From: Burkholderia cenocepacia
GTDB taxonomy: Bacteria > Pseudomonadota > Gammaproteobacteria > Burkholderiales > Burkholderiaceae
Length of the DNA stretch: 64,000 bases
Reading direction: 5' to 3'
NCBI RefSeq assembly: GCF_900446215.1
Contig: NZ_UAQZ01000015.1
Span: forward strand, 372,001-436,000
This document shows positions 40,649 through 49,620 of this stretch, piece by piece. The stretch's first letter is position 1; every line of letters begins with the position of its first letter. A model generated the notes under the pieces. It had not been told where the DNA came from. It worked only from the letters and a program-made list of their open reading frames with translations, and did not search any database. A program made the translations under genes and the position numbers.

Positions 40649-41986
40649 ATGCAAGACATCGAAGACTTTCTGAAGCAGCATCGGATCACCGAGATCGAAG
40701 CGATCATTCCCGACATGGCCGGCATCGCGCGCGGCAAGATCACGCCGCGCAACAAGTTCACGTCCGGCGAATCGATGCGCCTGCCGCAAGCCGTGATGGT
40801 GCAGACCGTCACCGGCGAATATCCGGAAGACGGCTCGCTGACCGGCGTGACCGACCCCGACATGGTATGCGTGCCCGACACGTCGACGATCCGCCTGATT
40901 CCGTGGGCGGTCGACCCGACCGCGCAGGTGATCCACGACTGCGTGCACTTCGACGGCTCGCCGGTCGAGATCTCGCCGCGCTACGTGCTGCGCCGCGTGC
41001 TCGACCTGTACAAGGCGAAGGGCTGGAAGCCGGTCGTCGCGCCGGAACTCGAGTTCTACCTGGTCGACATGAACAAGGACCCCGACCTGCCGCTGCGTCC
41101 GCCGGTCGGCCGCACGGGCCGCCCCGAAACGGGCCGCCAGTCGTATTCGATCGAGGCCGTCAACGAGTTCGATCCGCTGTTCGAGGACATCTACGAGTAC
41201 TGCGAATCGCAGAACCTCGACATCGACACGCTGATCCACGAAGTCGGCGCCGCGCAGATGGAGATCAACTTCATGCACGGCGACGCGCTGTCGCTGGCCG
41301 ACCAGGTGTTCCTGTTCAAGCGCACGGTGCGCGAGGCCGCGCTGCGCCACAACATGTACGCGACGTTCATGGCCAAGCCGATGGAAGACGAACCGGGCTC
41401 GGCGATGCACGTGCACCAGAGCATCGTCGACGAGGAAACGGGCCAGAACCTGTTCACGTCGCAGGAAACCGGCGGCGCGACGTCGATGTTCTACAACTAT
41501 CTCGCGGGGCTGCAGAAGTACACGCCGGCGCTGATGCCGATCTTCGCGCCGTACATCAACTCGTACCGCCGCCTGTCGCGCTTCATGGCCGCGCCGATCA
41601 ACGTGCAGTGGGGCTACGACAACCGCACGGTGGGGTTCCGCATTCCGCATTCGGGTCCGGCCGCGCGCCGCATCGAAAACCGCATCCCCGGTGTCGACTG
41701 CAACCCGTACCTCGCGCTCGCCGCGACGCTCGCGGCCGGCTATCTCGGCATGACGCAGCGCCTGGAGCCGACCGAGCCGCTGGTGAGCGACGGCTACAGC
41801 CTGCCGTACCAGTTGCCGCGCAACCTCGAGGAAGGGCTGACGCTGATGGCCGCGTGCGAGCCGCTCGGCGAGATCCTCGGGCACAAGTTCCTGAAGGCGT
41901 ATTTCGCGCTGAAGGAAACCGAATACGAAGCGTTCTTCCGCGTGATCAGCTCGTGGGAACGCCGCCATCTGCTGCTGCACGTGTAA
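40649..41986 (+). CDS. puuA: Gamma-glutamylputrescine synthetase (glutamine synthetase family)
   Basis: The 445-residue protein has the glutamine synthetase fold. The N-terminal segment is IEAIIPDMAGIARGKITPRNKF. The catalytic domain has APELEFYLVD, GAAQMEINFMHGDAL, the ATP/metal stretch GSAMHVHQSIVD and the Arg-rich NRTVGFRIPHSGPAARRIENRIPG. PuuA ligates glutamate to putrescine with ATP. This is the first chemical step after uptake by PotFGHI. Distinction from ordinary GlnA rests on the shorter length, the divergent N-terminus and the Puu/Pot neighbourhood. Confidence 0.88.
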   Translation: MQDIEDFLKQHRITEIEAIIPDMAGIARGKITPRNKFTSGESMRLPQAVMVQTVTGEYPEDGSLTGVTDPDMVCVPDTSTIRLIPWAVDPTAQVIHDCVHFDGSPVEISPRYVLRRVLDLYKAKGWKPVVAPELEFYLVDMNKDPDLPLRPPVGRTGRPETGRQSYSIEAVNEFDPLFEDIYEYCESQNLDIDTLIHEVGAAQMEINFMHGDALSLADQVFLFKRTVREAALRHNMYATFMAKPMEDEPGSAMHVHQSIVDEETGQNLFTSQETGGATSMFYNYLAGLQKYTPALMPIFAPYINSYRRLSRFMAAPINVQWGYDNRTVGFRIPHSGPAARRIENRIPGVDCNPYLALAATLAAGYLGMTQRLEPTEPLVSDGYSLPYQLPRNLEEGLTLMAACEPLGEILGHKFLKAYFALKETEYEAFFRVISSWERRHLLLHV

Positions 41987-42020
41987 GCGTGCCAACCGCA
42001 TACGGAATCACGGAGGAAAC

Positions 42021-43463
42021 ATGACTTACCGCAACGAATCTGCCTGGATCCAGCCGGCCGCACCGACCGCCACGGCCGCCGCGCCGCGCGCGACGCAGGC
42101 ACGCTCGACCGCCGAATACCGCGCGCTCGACGCCGCGCACCACATCCATCCGTTCTCGGACATGGGCGCGCTCAATCGTGCCGGCAGCCGCGTGATCGTG
42201 AAGGCCGACGGCGTCTACCTGTGGGACTCGGACGGCAACAAGGTGATCGACGGGATGGCCGGCCTGTGGTGCGTGAACGTCGGTTACGGGCGCAAGGAAC
42301 TCGCCGACGCCGCGTATCGCCAGATCCAGGAACTGCCGTTCTACAACACGTTCTTCAAGACCACGCACCCGCCGGTGATCGAGCTTTCCGCGATGCTCGC
42401 GGAAGTGACGCCGGCCGGCTTCAACCACTTCTTCTATTGCAACAGCGGCTCGGAAGGCAACGACACCGTGCTGCGTCTCGTGCATCAGTACTGGCGCGTG
42501 CAGGGCAAGCCGCAGAAGAAATACGTGATCTCGCGCAAGAACGGCTATCACGGCTCGACGATCGCGGGCGGCACGCTCGGCGGGATGGGCTACATGCACG
42601 AGCAGATGCCGTCGAAGGTCGAGCACATCGTGCACATCGACCAGCCGTACTTCTTCGGCGAAGCGCAAGCCGGCGAAACGCTCGAAGCATTCGGCCTCGC
42701 GCGCGCGCAGCAGCTCGAAGCGAAGATTCTCGAACTCGGCGCGGAGAACGTCGCGGCGTTCATCGGCGAGCCGTTCCAGGGCGCGGGCGGCGTGATCTTC
42801 CCGCCGTCGACGTACTGGCCGGAAATCCAGCGGATCTGCCGCAAGTACGACATCCTGCTGGTCGCCGACGAAGTGATCGGCGGCTTCGGGCGCACCGGCG
42901 AATGGTTCGCGCACCAGCACTTCGGCTTCGAGCCGGACCTGATCACGATGGCCAAGGGCCTCACGTCGGGTTACGTGCCGATGGGCGCGGTCGGCATTCA
43001 CGAGCGCGTCGCGCGCCCGATCATCGACAACGGCGAATTCAATCACGGCCTCACGTATTCGGGTCACCCGGTGGCAGCCGCCGTCGCGATCGCGAACCTG
43101 AAGCTGCTGCGCGACGAGGGCATCGTCGAGCGCGTGAAGACCGATACCGGCCCGTACTTCCAGGCGCTGATGCGCGAAACCTTCGCGCGTCATCCGATCG
43201 TCGGCGAAGTGCATGGCCACGGGATGGTCGCGAGCCTGCAACTGGCCGAAGCGCCGGCCGCACGCCTCCGCTTCGCGAACGGCGGCGACGTCGGCACGAT
43301 CTGCCGCGACTTCTGCTTCAACGGCAACCTGATCATGCGCGCGACCGGCGACCGGATGCTGCTGTCGCCGCCGCTCGTGATCTCGCGCCAGGAAATCGAT
43401 GAACTCGTGTCGAAGGCGAAGAAGGCCGTCGATGCCACCGCCCAGCAACTGGGTATTTCGTAA
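42021..43463 (+). CDS. spuC: Putrescine--pyruvate aminotransferase (SpuC-type)
   Basis: The 480-residue class III aminotransferase has the PLP-site segments CNSGSEGNDTVLRLVHQYW, KNGYHGSTIAGGTLGGM, DEVIGGFGRTGEWFA and the lysine in ITMAKGLTSGYVPMGAVG. It matches SpuC of pseudomonads, which converts putrescine to 4-aminobutyraldehyde with pyruvate. Its presence gives the locus a transaminase route beside the gamma-glutamylation route. It lies 34 bp after puuA with a GGAGG site and is followed by potF. Confidence 0.88.
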   Translation: MTYRNESAWIQPAAPTATAAAPRATQARSTAEYRALDAAHHIHPFSDMGALNRAGSRVIVKADGVYLWDSDGNKVIDGMAGLWCVNVGYGRKELADAAYRQIQELPFYNTFFKTTHPPVIELSAMLAEVTPAGFNHFFYCNSGSEGNDTVLRLVHQYWRVQGKPQKKYVISRKNGYHGSTIAGGTLGGMGYMHEQMPSKVEHIVHIDQPYFFGEAQAGETLEAFGLARAQQLEAKILELGAENVAAFIGEPFQGAGGVIFPPSTYWPEIQRICRKYDILLVADEVIGGFGRTGEWFAHQHFGFEPDLITMAKGLTSGYVPMGAVGIHERVARPIIDNGEFNHGLTYSGHPVAAAVAIANLKLLRDEGIVERVKTDTGPYFQALMRETFARHPIVGEVHGHGMVASLQLAEAPAARLRFANGGDVGTICRDFCFNGNLIMRATGDRMLLSPPLVISRQEIDELVSKAKKAVDATAQQLGIS

Positions 43464-43526
43464 CGGTTTTTGCCTACAGGCGTGCGGCGGGCGCCGCACG
43501 CCGCCATCATCCAGGGGAATTCCACC

Positions 43527-44642
43527 ATGCGTGCCTGCATTCTTCGCCAAGCCTGTTCCGTCGCCGCCCTCGCCGCCGCGGCCGCGCTCACGTCGGTCGC
43601 CAGCCCGTCGGCGCATGCCGACGAACTGAACGTCTACAACTGGTCCGACTACATCGCGCCGGACACGATCCCGAACTTCCAGAAACAGACGGGTATCCAC
43701 GTCAAGTACGACAACTACGACAGCGACGACACGCTGCAGGCGAAGCTGCTGGCCGGCAGCTCGGGCTACGATATCGTCGTGCCGACGTCGAACTACATGG
43801 CCAAGCAGATCCAGGCCGGCGTGTACCAGAAGCTCGACAAGTCGAAGATTCCGAACCTCGCGAACCTCGACCCGCTGCTGATGAAGATGATCGCCGACGC
43901 CGATCCGGGCAACCAGTACGGCGTGCCGTGGGCCTACGGCACGGACGGCATCGGCTACAACGTGCAGGCGGTGAAGAAGGCGCTCGGCGACAAGGCGCCG
44001 GTCGACAGCTGGGCGCTGGTGTTCGACCCGGCCAACATGGAGAAGCTCAAGGGCTGCGGCGTGTCGTTCCTCGACCAGGCCGTCGACGTGTTCGCCGCCA
44101 CGCTGCAATACATGGGCAAGGACCCGAACAGCAAGAACCCCGGCGACTACCAGGCTGCCTTCGAAGTCCTGAAGAAAGTCCGCCCGTACATCACCCAGTT
44201 CAACTCGTCCGGCTACATCAACGATCTCGCGAACAACGACGTGTGCGTCGCGCTCGGCTGGTCGGGCGACATCGGCATCGCGCACCGCCGCTCGTCGGAA
44301 GCGAAGCGCTCGTACGACATCAAGTTCGCGAACCCGAAGGAAGGCGGCCTGCTGTGGTTCGACGTGATGGTGATCCCGAAGGATGCGCCGCACCCGGAAG
44401 CCGCGATGAAGTGGATCAACTACGTGTCCGATCCGAAGGTCAACGCGGCGATCACCAACACGGTGTTCTACCCGACCGCGAACAAGGCCGCGCACCCGTT
44501 CGTCACGCCGGCCGTCGCGCAGGACCCGACCGTCTACCCGCCCGAGGACGTGCTGAAGAAGATGGTGCTGATGAAGCCGATGCCGGCCGACATCCTGCGC
44601 CTCGAGAACCGTCTGTGGGCCCAGTTGAAGACGGGCCACTGA
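43527..44642 (+). CDS. potF: Putrescine/polyamine ABC transporter periplasmic binding protein
   Basis: The 371-residue protein has a signal peptide cut at AHA before DELNVYNWSDYIAPDTI. It has the PotF/PotD fold with aromatic polyamine-box residues in YNWSDYI, PWAYGTDGIGYN and GWSGDIGIA. It delivers putrescine to the PotGHI permease. A GGGG-rich ribosome site lies just before the ATG. A 176-bp gap with a large GC-rich dyad separates it from potG, an arrangement often used to make more binding protein than permease. Confidence 0.9.
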   Translation: MRACILRQACSVAALAAAAALTSVASPSAHADELNVYNWSDYIAPDTIPNFQKQTGIHVKYDNYDSDDTLQAKLLAGSSGYDIVVPTSNYMAKQIQAGVYQKLDKSKIPNLANLDPLLMKMIADADPGNQYGVPWAYGTDGIGYNVQAVKKALGDKAPVDSWALVFDPANMEKLKGCGVSFLDQAVDVFAATLQYMGKDPNSKNPGDYQAAFEVLKKVRPYITQFNSSGYINDLANNDVCVALGWSGDIGIAHRRSSEAKRSYDIKFANPKEGGLLWFDVMVIPKDAPHPEAAMKWINYVSDPKVNAAITNTVFYPTANKAAHPFVTPAVAQDPTVYPPEDVLKKMVLMKPMPADILRLENRLWAQLKTGH

Positions 44643-44720
44643 CCGCCATGCATCGCGGCGGCGCAGGCATCGCGGTACGCCTGACCGCCTGAGATCCGCG
44701 GACGTCCGTCCGCTCGCGCG

Positions 44721-44788
44721 CCCCGCGCGCGCTGTTCCATCCGGCACGAGCCGTCGTCCGCGAGTCGCGTTGCGCGCCTCGCGCGGGG
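44721..44788 (+). repeat. Inverted repeat in the potF-potG gap
   Basis: CCCCGCGCG (44721-44729) pairs with CGCGCGGGG (44780-44788) across a 50-nt loop. In the mRNA it could form a large stem that protects the potF message from 3' decay or limits read-through into potG. Confidence 0.4.
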
Positions 44789-44818
44789 ACGCTCACGCCT
44801 GCAATCCGTGAAGAACGA

Positions 44819-45985
44819 ATGGTGACTCCCATGCAATCGATACCCTCTTCCGCTGCTGCACGACAGACCCAACCGGCCACGGCGCCCCGCACGCAAAACG
44901 ACGCGTTCGTGCGCATCGAAAACGTCGTGAAGAAATTCGGCGACAGCACGGCCGTCGACAACGTGAACCTGACGATCGCGAAGAATGAGCTGTTCGCGCT
45001 GCTCGGCAGCTCGGGCTGCGGCAAGTCCACGCTGCTGCGCATGCTCGCTGGGCTGGAAACGGCGACCTCCGGCAAGATCTTCGTCGACGGCGAGGACCTC
45101 GCGTCGCTGCCGCCGTACCGCCGCCCGGTCAACATGATGTTCCAGTCGTATGCGCTGTTTCCGCACATGACGGTCGAATCGAACGTCGCATTCGGCCTGA
45201 AGCAGGAAGGCACGCCGAAGCACGAGATCAAGGAGCGCGTGGCCGACGCGCTCGCGCTCGTGCAGATGAGCAAGTACGCGAAGCGCAAGCCGCATCAGCT
45301 GTCCGGCGGCCAGCAGCAGCGCGTCGCGCTCGCCCGCTCGCTGGTGAAGCGCCCGAAGCTGCTGCTGCTCGACGAGCCGATGTCCGCGCTCGACAAGAAG
45401 ATCCGCCAGAAGACCCAGCTCGAACTGGTCAACATCATCGAGAAGGTCGACGTGACCTGCGTGATGGTCACGCACGACCAGGAAGAAGCGATGACGATGG
45501 CGAGCCGCCTCGCGGTGATGAGCGAAGGCAAGATCGTGCAGATCGGCTCGCCCGGCGAAGTCTACGAATACCCGAACAGCCGCTTCTCGGCCGAATTCAT
45601 CGGCTCGACCAACCTGTTCGAGGGGCGCGTCGTCGAGGACGAGCCCGATCACATCTTCGTCGAAAGCGACGATCTCGAAACGCGCATGTACGTGAGCCAC
45701 GGCGTGACCGGCCCGCTCGGGATGCCGGTCGGCATCTCGGTGCGCCCGGAGCGCGTGCACGTGTCGCGCGAGAAGCCGGGCTCGAAGCACAACTGGGCGC
45801 GCGGCGTCGTCACCGACATCGCGTACATGGGCAGCTATTCGCTGTACCACGTGCGTTTGCCGAGCGGCAAGACGGTGGTGTCGAACCTGTCGAGCTCGCA
45901 CCTGATGAACGACGGCGCGCCCGCGTGGAACGACGACGTGTTCGTGTCGTGGTCGCCGGCCAGCGGCGTCGTGCTGACGCAGTGA
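44819..45985 (+). CDS. potG: Polyamine ABC transporter ATP-binding protein
   Basis: The 388-residue ATPase has Walker A GSSGCGKST, Q-loop FQSYALFPHMT, signature LSGGQQQRVALARSL, Walker B LLLLDEPMSALD and the switch His in VMVTHDQEEAM. A C-terminal TOBE domain follows from about residue 290, as in PotG/PotA. It powers putrescine import with PotH and PotI. An ATG at 44831 is an alternative start since the first 25 residues are low complexity. It is 10 bp before potH. Confidence 0.92.
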   Translation: MVTPMQSIPSSAAARQTQPATAPRTQNDAFVRIENVVKKFGDSTAVDNVNLTIAKNELFALLGSSGCGKSTLLRMLAGLETATSGKIFVDGEDLASLPPYRRPVNMMFQSYALFPHMTVESNVAFGLKQEGTPKHEIKERVADALALVQMSKYAKRKPHQLSGGQQQRVALARSLVKRPKLLLLDEPMSALDKKIRQKTQLELVNIIEKVDVTCVMVTHDQEEAMTMASRLAVMSEGKIVQIGSPGEVYEYPNSRFSAEFIGSTNLFEGRVVEDEPDHIFVESDDLETRMYVSHGVTGPLGMPVGISVRPERVHVSREKPGSKHNWARGVVTDIAYMGSYSLYHVRLPSGKTVVSNLSSSHLMNDGAPAWNDDVFVSWSPASGVVLTQ

Positions 45986-45995
45986 GGACGCCACG

Positions 45996-46982
45996 ATGAG
46001 AACCTCCGCTTCCACGCCTTCCGCGCCGGTGCCGACCGGCGCTACCGCTGTCACCCAGGCTCATCAACGCCGCAGCCGCTTCTCCGTGCTGTCGCGCTTC
46101 CTGCCGTCGGGCCGCAACGTCGCGATCGGCGTGCCGTTCCTGTGGCTCGCCGTGTTCTTCGCGCTGCCGTTCGTGCTGGTGCTGAAGATCAGCTTCGCCG
46201 ACCAGGTGATGGGCATCCCGCCGTACACGTCGCTCGTCGAGATCAAGGACGGCGTCGTGCACTTCGCGCTGCAGCTGTCGCACTACGCGTTCCTGCTGCA
46301 GGACGACCTGTACATCGCGACCTACCTCAGCTCGCTGAAGATGGCCGCCGTGTCGACGGTGCTGTGCCTGCTGATCGGTTACCCGATGGCGTACTACATC
46401 GCGCGCTCGGAGCCGAACCGTCGCAACGTGCTGATGATGGCCGTGATGCTGCCGTTCTGGACGTCGTTCCTGATTCGCGTGTACGCATGGATCGGCATCC
46501 TGAAGGACGACGGCCTGCTGAACCACACGCTGATCGCGCTCGGCATCATCCACACGCCGCTGCGGCTCTATCACAGCGACGCGGGCGTCTACATCGGGAT
46601 GGTCTATTCGTACCTGCCGTTCATGGTGATGCCGCTGTACGCGCACCTCGTGAAGATGGACCTGACGCTGCTCGAAGCCGCGTACGACCTCGGCGCGAAA
46701 CCGTGGGTCGCGTTCACGCGCATCACGCTGCCGCTGTCGAAGAACGGGATCATCGCCGGCAGCCTGCTCGTGTTCATCCCGGCGGTGGGCGAGTACGTGA
46801 TTCCGGAGCTGCTCGGCGGCGCCGACACGCTGATGATCGGCCGCGTGATGTGGGATGAATTCTTCAACAACATGGACTGGCCGATGGCGTCCGCGGTGAC
46901 GGTCGCGATGGTGATGCTGCTGCTCGTGCCGATGGCGCTGTTCCAGTACTACCAGGTCAAGGAACTGGGAGACGCGAAATGA
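45996..46982 (+). CDS. potH: Polyamine ABC transporter permease PotH
   Basis: The 328-residue inner-membrane permease has six predicted helices and the BPD transport signature with the EAA loop LLEAAYDLGAKPWVAFTRITLPLSKNGIIAGSLLVFIPAVGEYVIPELLGG. The segment is nearly diagnostic for PotH. The first 40 residues are a cytosolic Arg/Ser/Thr-rich extension. It overlaps potI by 4 bp (ATGA). Confidence 0.92.
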   Translation: MRTSASTPSAPVPTGATAVTQAHQRRSRFSVLSRFLPSGRNVAIGVPFLWLAVFFALPFVLVLKISFADQVMGIPPYTSLVEIKDGVVHFALQLSHYAFLLQDDLYIATYLSSLKMAAVSTVLCLLIGYPMAYYIARSEPNRRNVLMMAVMLPFWTSFLIRVYAWIGILKDDGLLNHTLIALGIIHTPLRLYHSDAGVYIGMVYSYLPFMVMPLYAHLVKMDLTLLEAAYDLGAKPWVAFTRITLPLSKNGIIAGSLLVFIPAVGEYVIPELLGGADTLMIGRVMWDEFFNNMDWPMASAVTVAMVMLLLVPMALFQYYQVKELGDAK

Positions 46983-47818
46983 TCAAGCCGAGCAAACCGC
47001 TGTCGACGGGCGTTCTCGCCTTCGGCTTCCTGTTCCTCTACATCCCGATCATCAGCCTGATCGTGTACTCGTTCAACGAATCGAAGCTCGTGACGGTGTG
47101 GTCGGGCTTCTCGCTGAAGTGGTACGCGGCGCTGCTCGACGACGACGAGCTTCTGACCGCCGCGTGGCTGTCGCTGAAGATCGGCCTGCTGACGGCCACC
47201 GCGTCGGTCGTGATCGGCACGTGGGCCGGCTTCGTGCTCGCGCGCTTCGGCCGCTTCAAGGGCTTCACGCTGTACACCGGGATGATCAACGCACCGCTGG
47301 TGATTCCGGAGGTGATCCAGGGGATTTCGCTGCTGTTGCTGTTCGTCGCGCTCGAGCAGATGTTCGGCTGGCCGAAGGGGCGCGGGATGGTGACGATCTG
47401 GATCGGCCACGTGATGTTGTGCGTGTCGTACGTGGCGATCATCGTGCAGTCGCGCGTGAAGGAGATGAACAAGTCGCTCGAGGAGGCCGCGCTCGACCTG
47501 GGCGCGACGCCGCTGAAGGTGTTCTTCGTGGTGACGCTGCCGCTGATCTCGCAGGCGCTGCTGTCGGGTTGGCTGCTGTCGTTCACGCTGTCGATCGACG
47601 ATCTGGTGCTGTCGGCGTTCCTGTCCGGGCCGGGGTCGACGACGCTGCCGCTGGTGGTGTTCTCGCGCGTGCGCCTGGGGCTGAACCCGGAGATGAACGC
47701 GCTGGCGACGTTGTTCATCACGGCCGTGACGATCGGCGTGATCGTCGTGAACCGGATGATGATCGCGCGCGAACGACGCCGGATGGCCGACCTGAAGGCC
47801 GCGTTCGCGGTGGCCTGA
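46979..47818 (+). CDS. potI: Polyamine ABC transporter permease PotI
   Basis: The 279-residue permease pairs with PotH. It has six helices and the EAA loop LEEAALDLGATPLKVFFVVTLPLISQALLSGWLLSFTLSIDDLVLSAFLSGPGSTTLPLVVFSRVRLGLNPEMNALAT. This is the typical PotI/PotC C-terminal half. It starts inside the potH stop codon region. The next gene is a predicted outer-membrane protein 115 bp downstream, so import across both membranes may be encoded together. Confidence 0.92.
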   Translation: MIKPSKPLSTGVLAFGFLFLYIPIISLIVYSFNESKLVTVWSGFSLKWYAALLDDDELLTAAWLSLKIGLLTATASVVIGTWAGFVLARFGRFKGFTLYTGMINAPLVIPEVIQGISLLLLFVALEQMFGWPKGRGMVTIWIGHVMLCVSYVAIIVQSRVKEMNKSLEEAALDLGATPLKVFFVVTLPLISQALLSGWLLSFTLSIDDLVLSAFLSGPGSTTLPLVVFSRVRLGLNPEMNALATLFITAVTIGVIVVNRMMIARERRRMADLKAAFAVA

Positions 47819-47933
47819 CGGCCGGCCTCCTGCTTCGACGATAACAAGCACTGCAGACAAGCAAGACGCGCTGCCCCAGGGGGGCGCGCGATTCGATCCC
47901 GATTTGACAGGCGCACGACTAGGAGAATCCGCA

Positions 47934-49523
47934 ATGAAGAAGAAACTGATCTGCCTGCTGGTGGCCGGCGCGTTGCCGGGCATCGCGCTGGCCGGTTCGA
48001 CATCCGCCGAAATCAAGGCGCTGCAGGCGCAGGTCGCCGCGCTGCAGAAACAGATGAAGGCCATGCAGGCGCAGCTCGCCGCGAAGCCGGGCGGCGCAGG
48101 GGGGGGCGCGACGTCCGGCGCGAGCGGCGGCATGGCCGGCGGCGGCAACGCCGTCGCGGTCGCCGCCGACCCGGGCTCGCCGGATTACGGCAAGGCACGC
48201 GCGACGCTGACCAACGACGAGGTCAGCGAGATGAAGCAGCAGATCGCGAACCAGCAGCTGAAGGTCGATTCGCTGACCGACGCGGCCAACACCGGCCCGC
48301 TCGCCGGCCTGTCGGTCACCGGCTACATCGATCCGACCTACATCTACAACCGCGCGGCCGGCACGTCGTCGTTCCTGTTCGCGAACCACGAGAACGCGTA
48401 CAACTACTTCAACAGCACGTTCGGCGATCTCTACCTCGACATCAAGAAGACTTTCGGCGTCGGCCCGATGGCACCATCGGCCGAGATCACGTTGATGCCG
48501 AACCGCGGCAACGGCATCACGCTGCTGCAGAACTCGCGCGGCTCGATCACCGACAACCTGCTGAACACGGCGGTGATCAACGTGCCGATCACCGCGGAAA
48601 CGACGCTGGTCGCCGGCCTGATCCCGAGCTTCGGCGGCTACGAAGTGCAGCAGTCGAACCAGATGCTCACGCTCACGCACAACCTGCTGTACGATTTCTC
48701 CGATCCGGGCAGCTACGTCGGTGTCGGCGCGAACTACACGAAGGGCGCCTGGGCGTGGAAGTTCTTCCTCGGCAACGAGCAGTACCGCACCTACGGTTCG
48801 GTCACGCAGACGGGCACCAATGCGCTCGGCGACCCGATCACCACCAGCAACAAGGTGCCGACCTTCACCGCGCGCGCGGACTACACGTGGTCGAGCGCGC
48901 TCGATCTCGGCGGCTCGTTCAACATCGGCCGCCAGACGCTGTCGAGCGCGATCGACGCGGACGGTGTCGTCCACTACGGCCCGGGCGGCGCGGCGCCGAG
49001 CGGCTACGGTTCGTTCTTCTTCGGCGAACTCGACGCGACCTACACGCTCGCCGACGTGCAGTACAACGCCGAAGTCGACTACGGCCGGCAGCAGCATGCG
49101 GCGTTCAACGGCGGGCTCGCGCAGTGGTACGGGCTGTCGCTGCTCGCGCACCGCAAGTTCAACGCGCCGGTGGTCGGCCGCATGGGCGTGACGCTGCGCT
49201 ACGACCTGCTCGCGAACTCGAAGAACGGTGGCGGCGGCGGCGGCATCGCGCTGAACGGCAACGGGATGGACCCGAGCAACGGTTTCGGCGTCGACGCGGA
49301 CTGCCTCGCGCAGTCGAAGGCCGGCGGCGGCCTGGGCTTCGAGTGCAAGGGCGCGGTGCGCCAGGACGTCGCGCTCGACCTGCTGTTCTATCCGACCCAG
49401 CAGATCACCGTGAAGGTCGAATACCGGCACGACTGGGCGAACAACAAGGTGTTCCTGCGCAACGACGGGTCGTACGGCAAGTCCAACGACCTGCTCGCGA
49501 CGCAGTTCATCTATTCGTTCTGA
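47934..49523 (+). CDS. DUF3138 outer-membrane beta-barrel with N-terminal coiled coil
   Basis: The 529-residue protein has a signal peptide (MKKKLICLLVAGALPGIALA). Residues 21-50 form a heptad-rich coiled coil (EIKALQAQVAALQKQMKAMQAQLA), then a Gly-rich linker to about 75 and a second helical stretch. The rest is aromatic-rich alternating strands ending in ATQFIYSF, with a terminal Phe that marks BAM-inserted barrels. The layout is that of a trimeric porin tethered by a coiled coil. DUF3138 has no proven role. Its position between potI and the puuB genes suggests an outer-membrane channel for polyamines. Confidence 0.75.
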   Translation: MKKKLICLLVAGALPGIALAGSTSAEIKALQAQVAALQKQMKAMQAQLAAKPGGAGGGATSGASGGMAGGGNAVAVAADPGSPDYGKARATLTNDEVSEMKQQIANQQLKVDSLTDAANTGPLAGLSVTGYIDPTYIYNRAAGTSSFLFANHENAYNYFNSTFGDLYLDIKKTFGVGPMAPSAEITLMPNRGNGITLLQNSRGSITDNLLNTAVINVPITAETTLVAGLIPSFGGYEVQQSNQMLTLTHNLLYDFSDPGSYVGVGANYTKGAWAWKFFLGNEQYRTYGSVTQTGTNALGDPITTSNKVPTFTARADYTWSSALDLGGSFNIGRQTLSSAIDADGVVHYGPGGAAPSGYGSFFFGELDATYTLADVQYNAEVDYGRQQHAAFNGGLAQWYGLSLLAHRKFNAPVVGRMGVTLRYDLLANSKNGGGGGGIALNGNGMDPSNGFGVDADCLAQSKAGGGLGFECKGAVRQDVALDLLFYPTQQITVKVEYRHDWANNKVFLRNDGSYGKSNDLLATQFIYSF

Positions 49524-49620
49524 TGCAGCACGCGCGGGGCGACGTGCCGCACGCACGGCGTCCCGCGCCGTTTTCCGGGTGGCTGCGCGCCGTTGCAGCC
49601 TTGTCGAGGGAGTCGGTTTC

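Noticed and set aside
41946..44747. A 933-codon minus-strand frame opposite spuC and potF
   Set aside because: Antisense shadow of two well-conserved genes; no start signal or domain.
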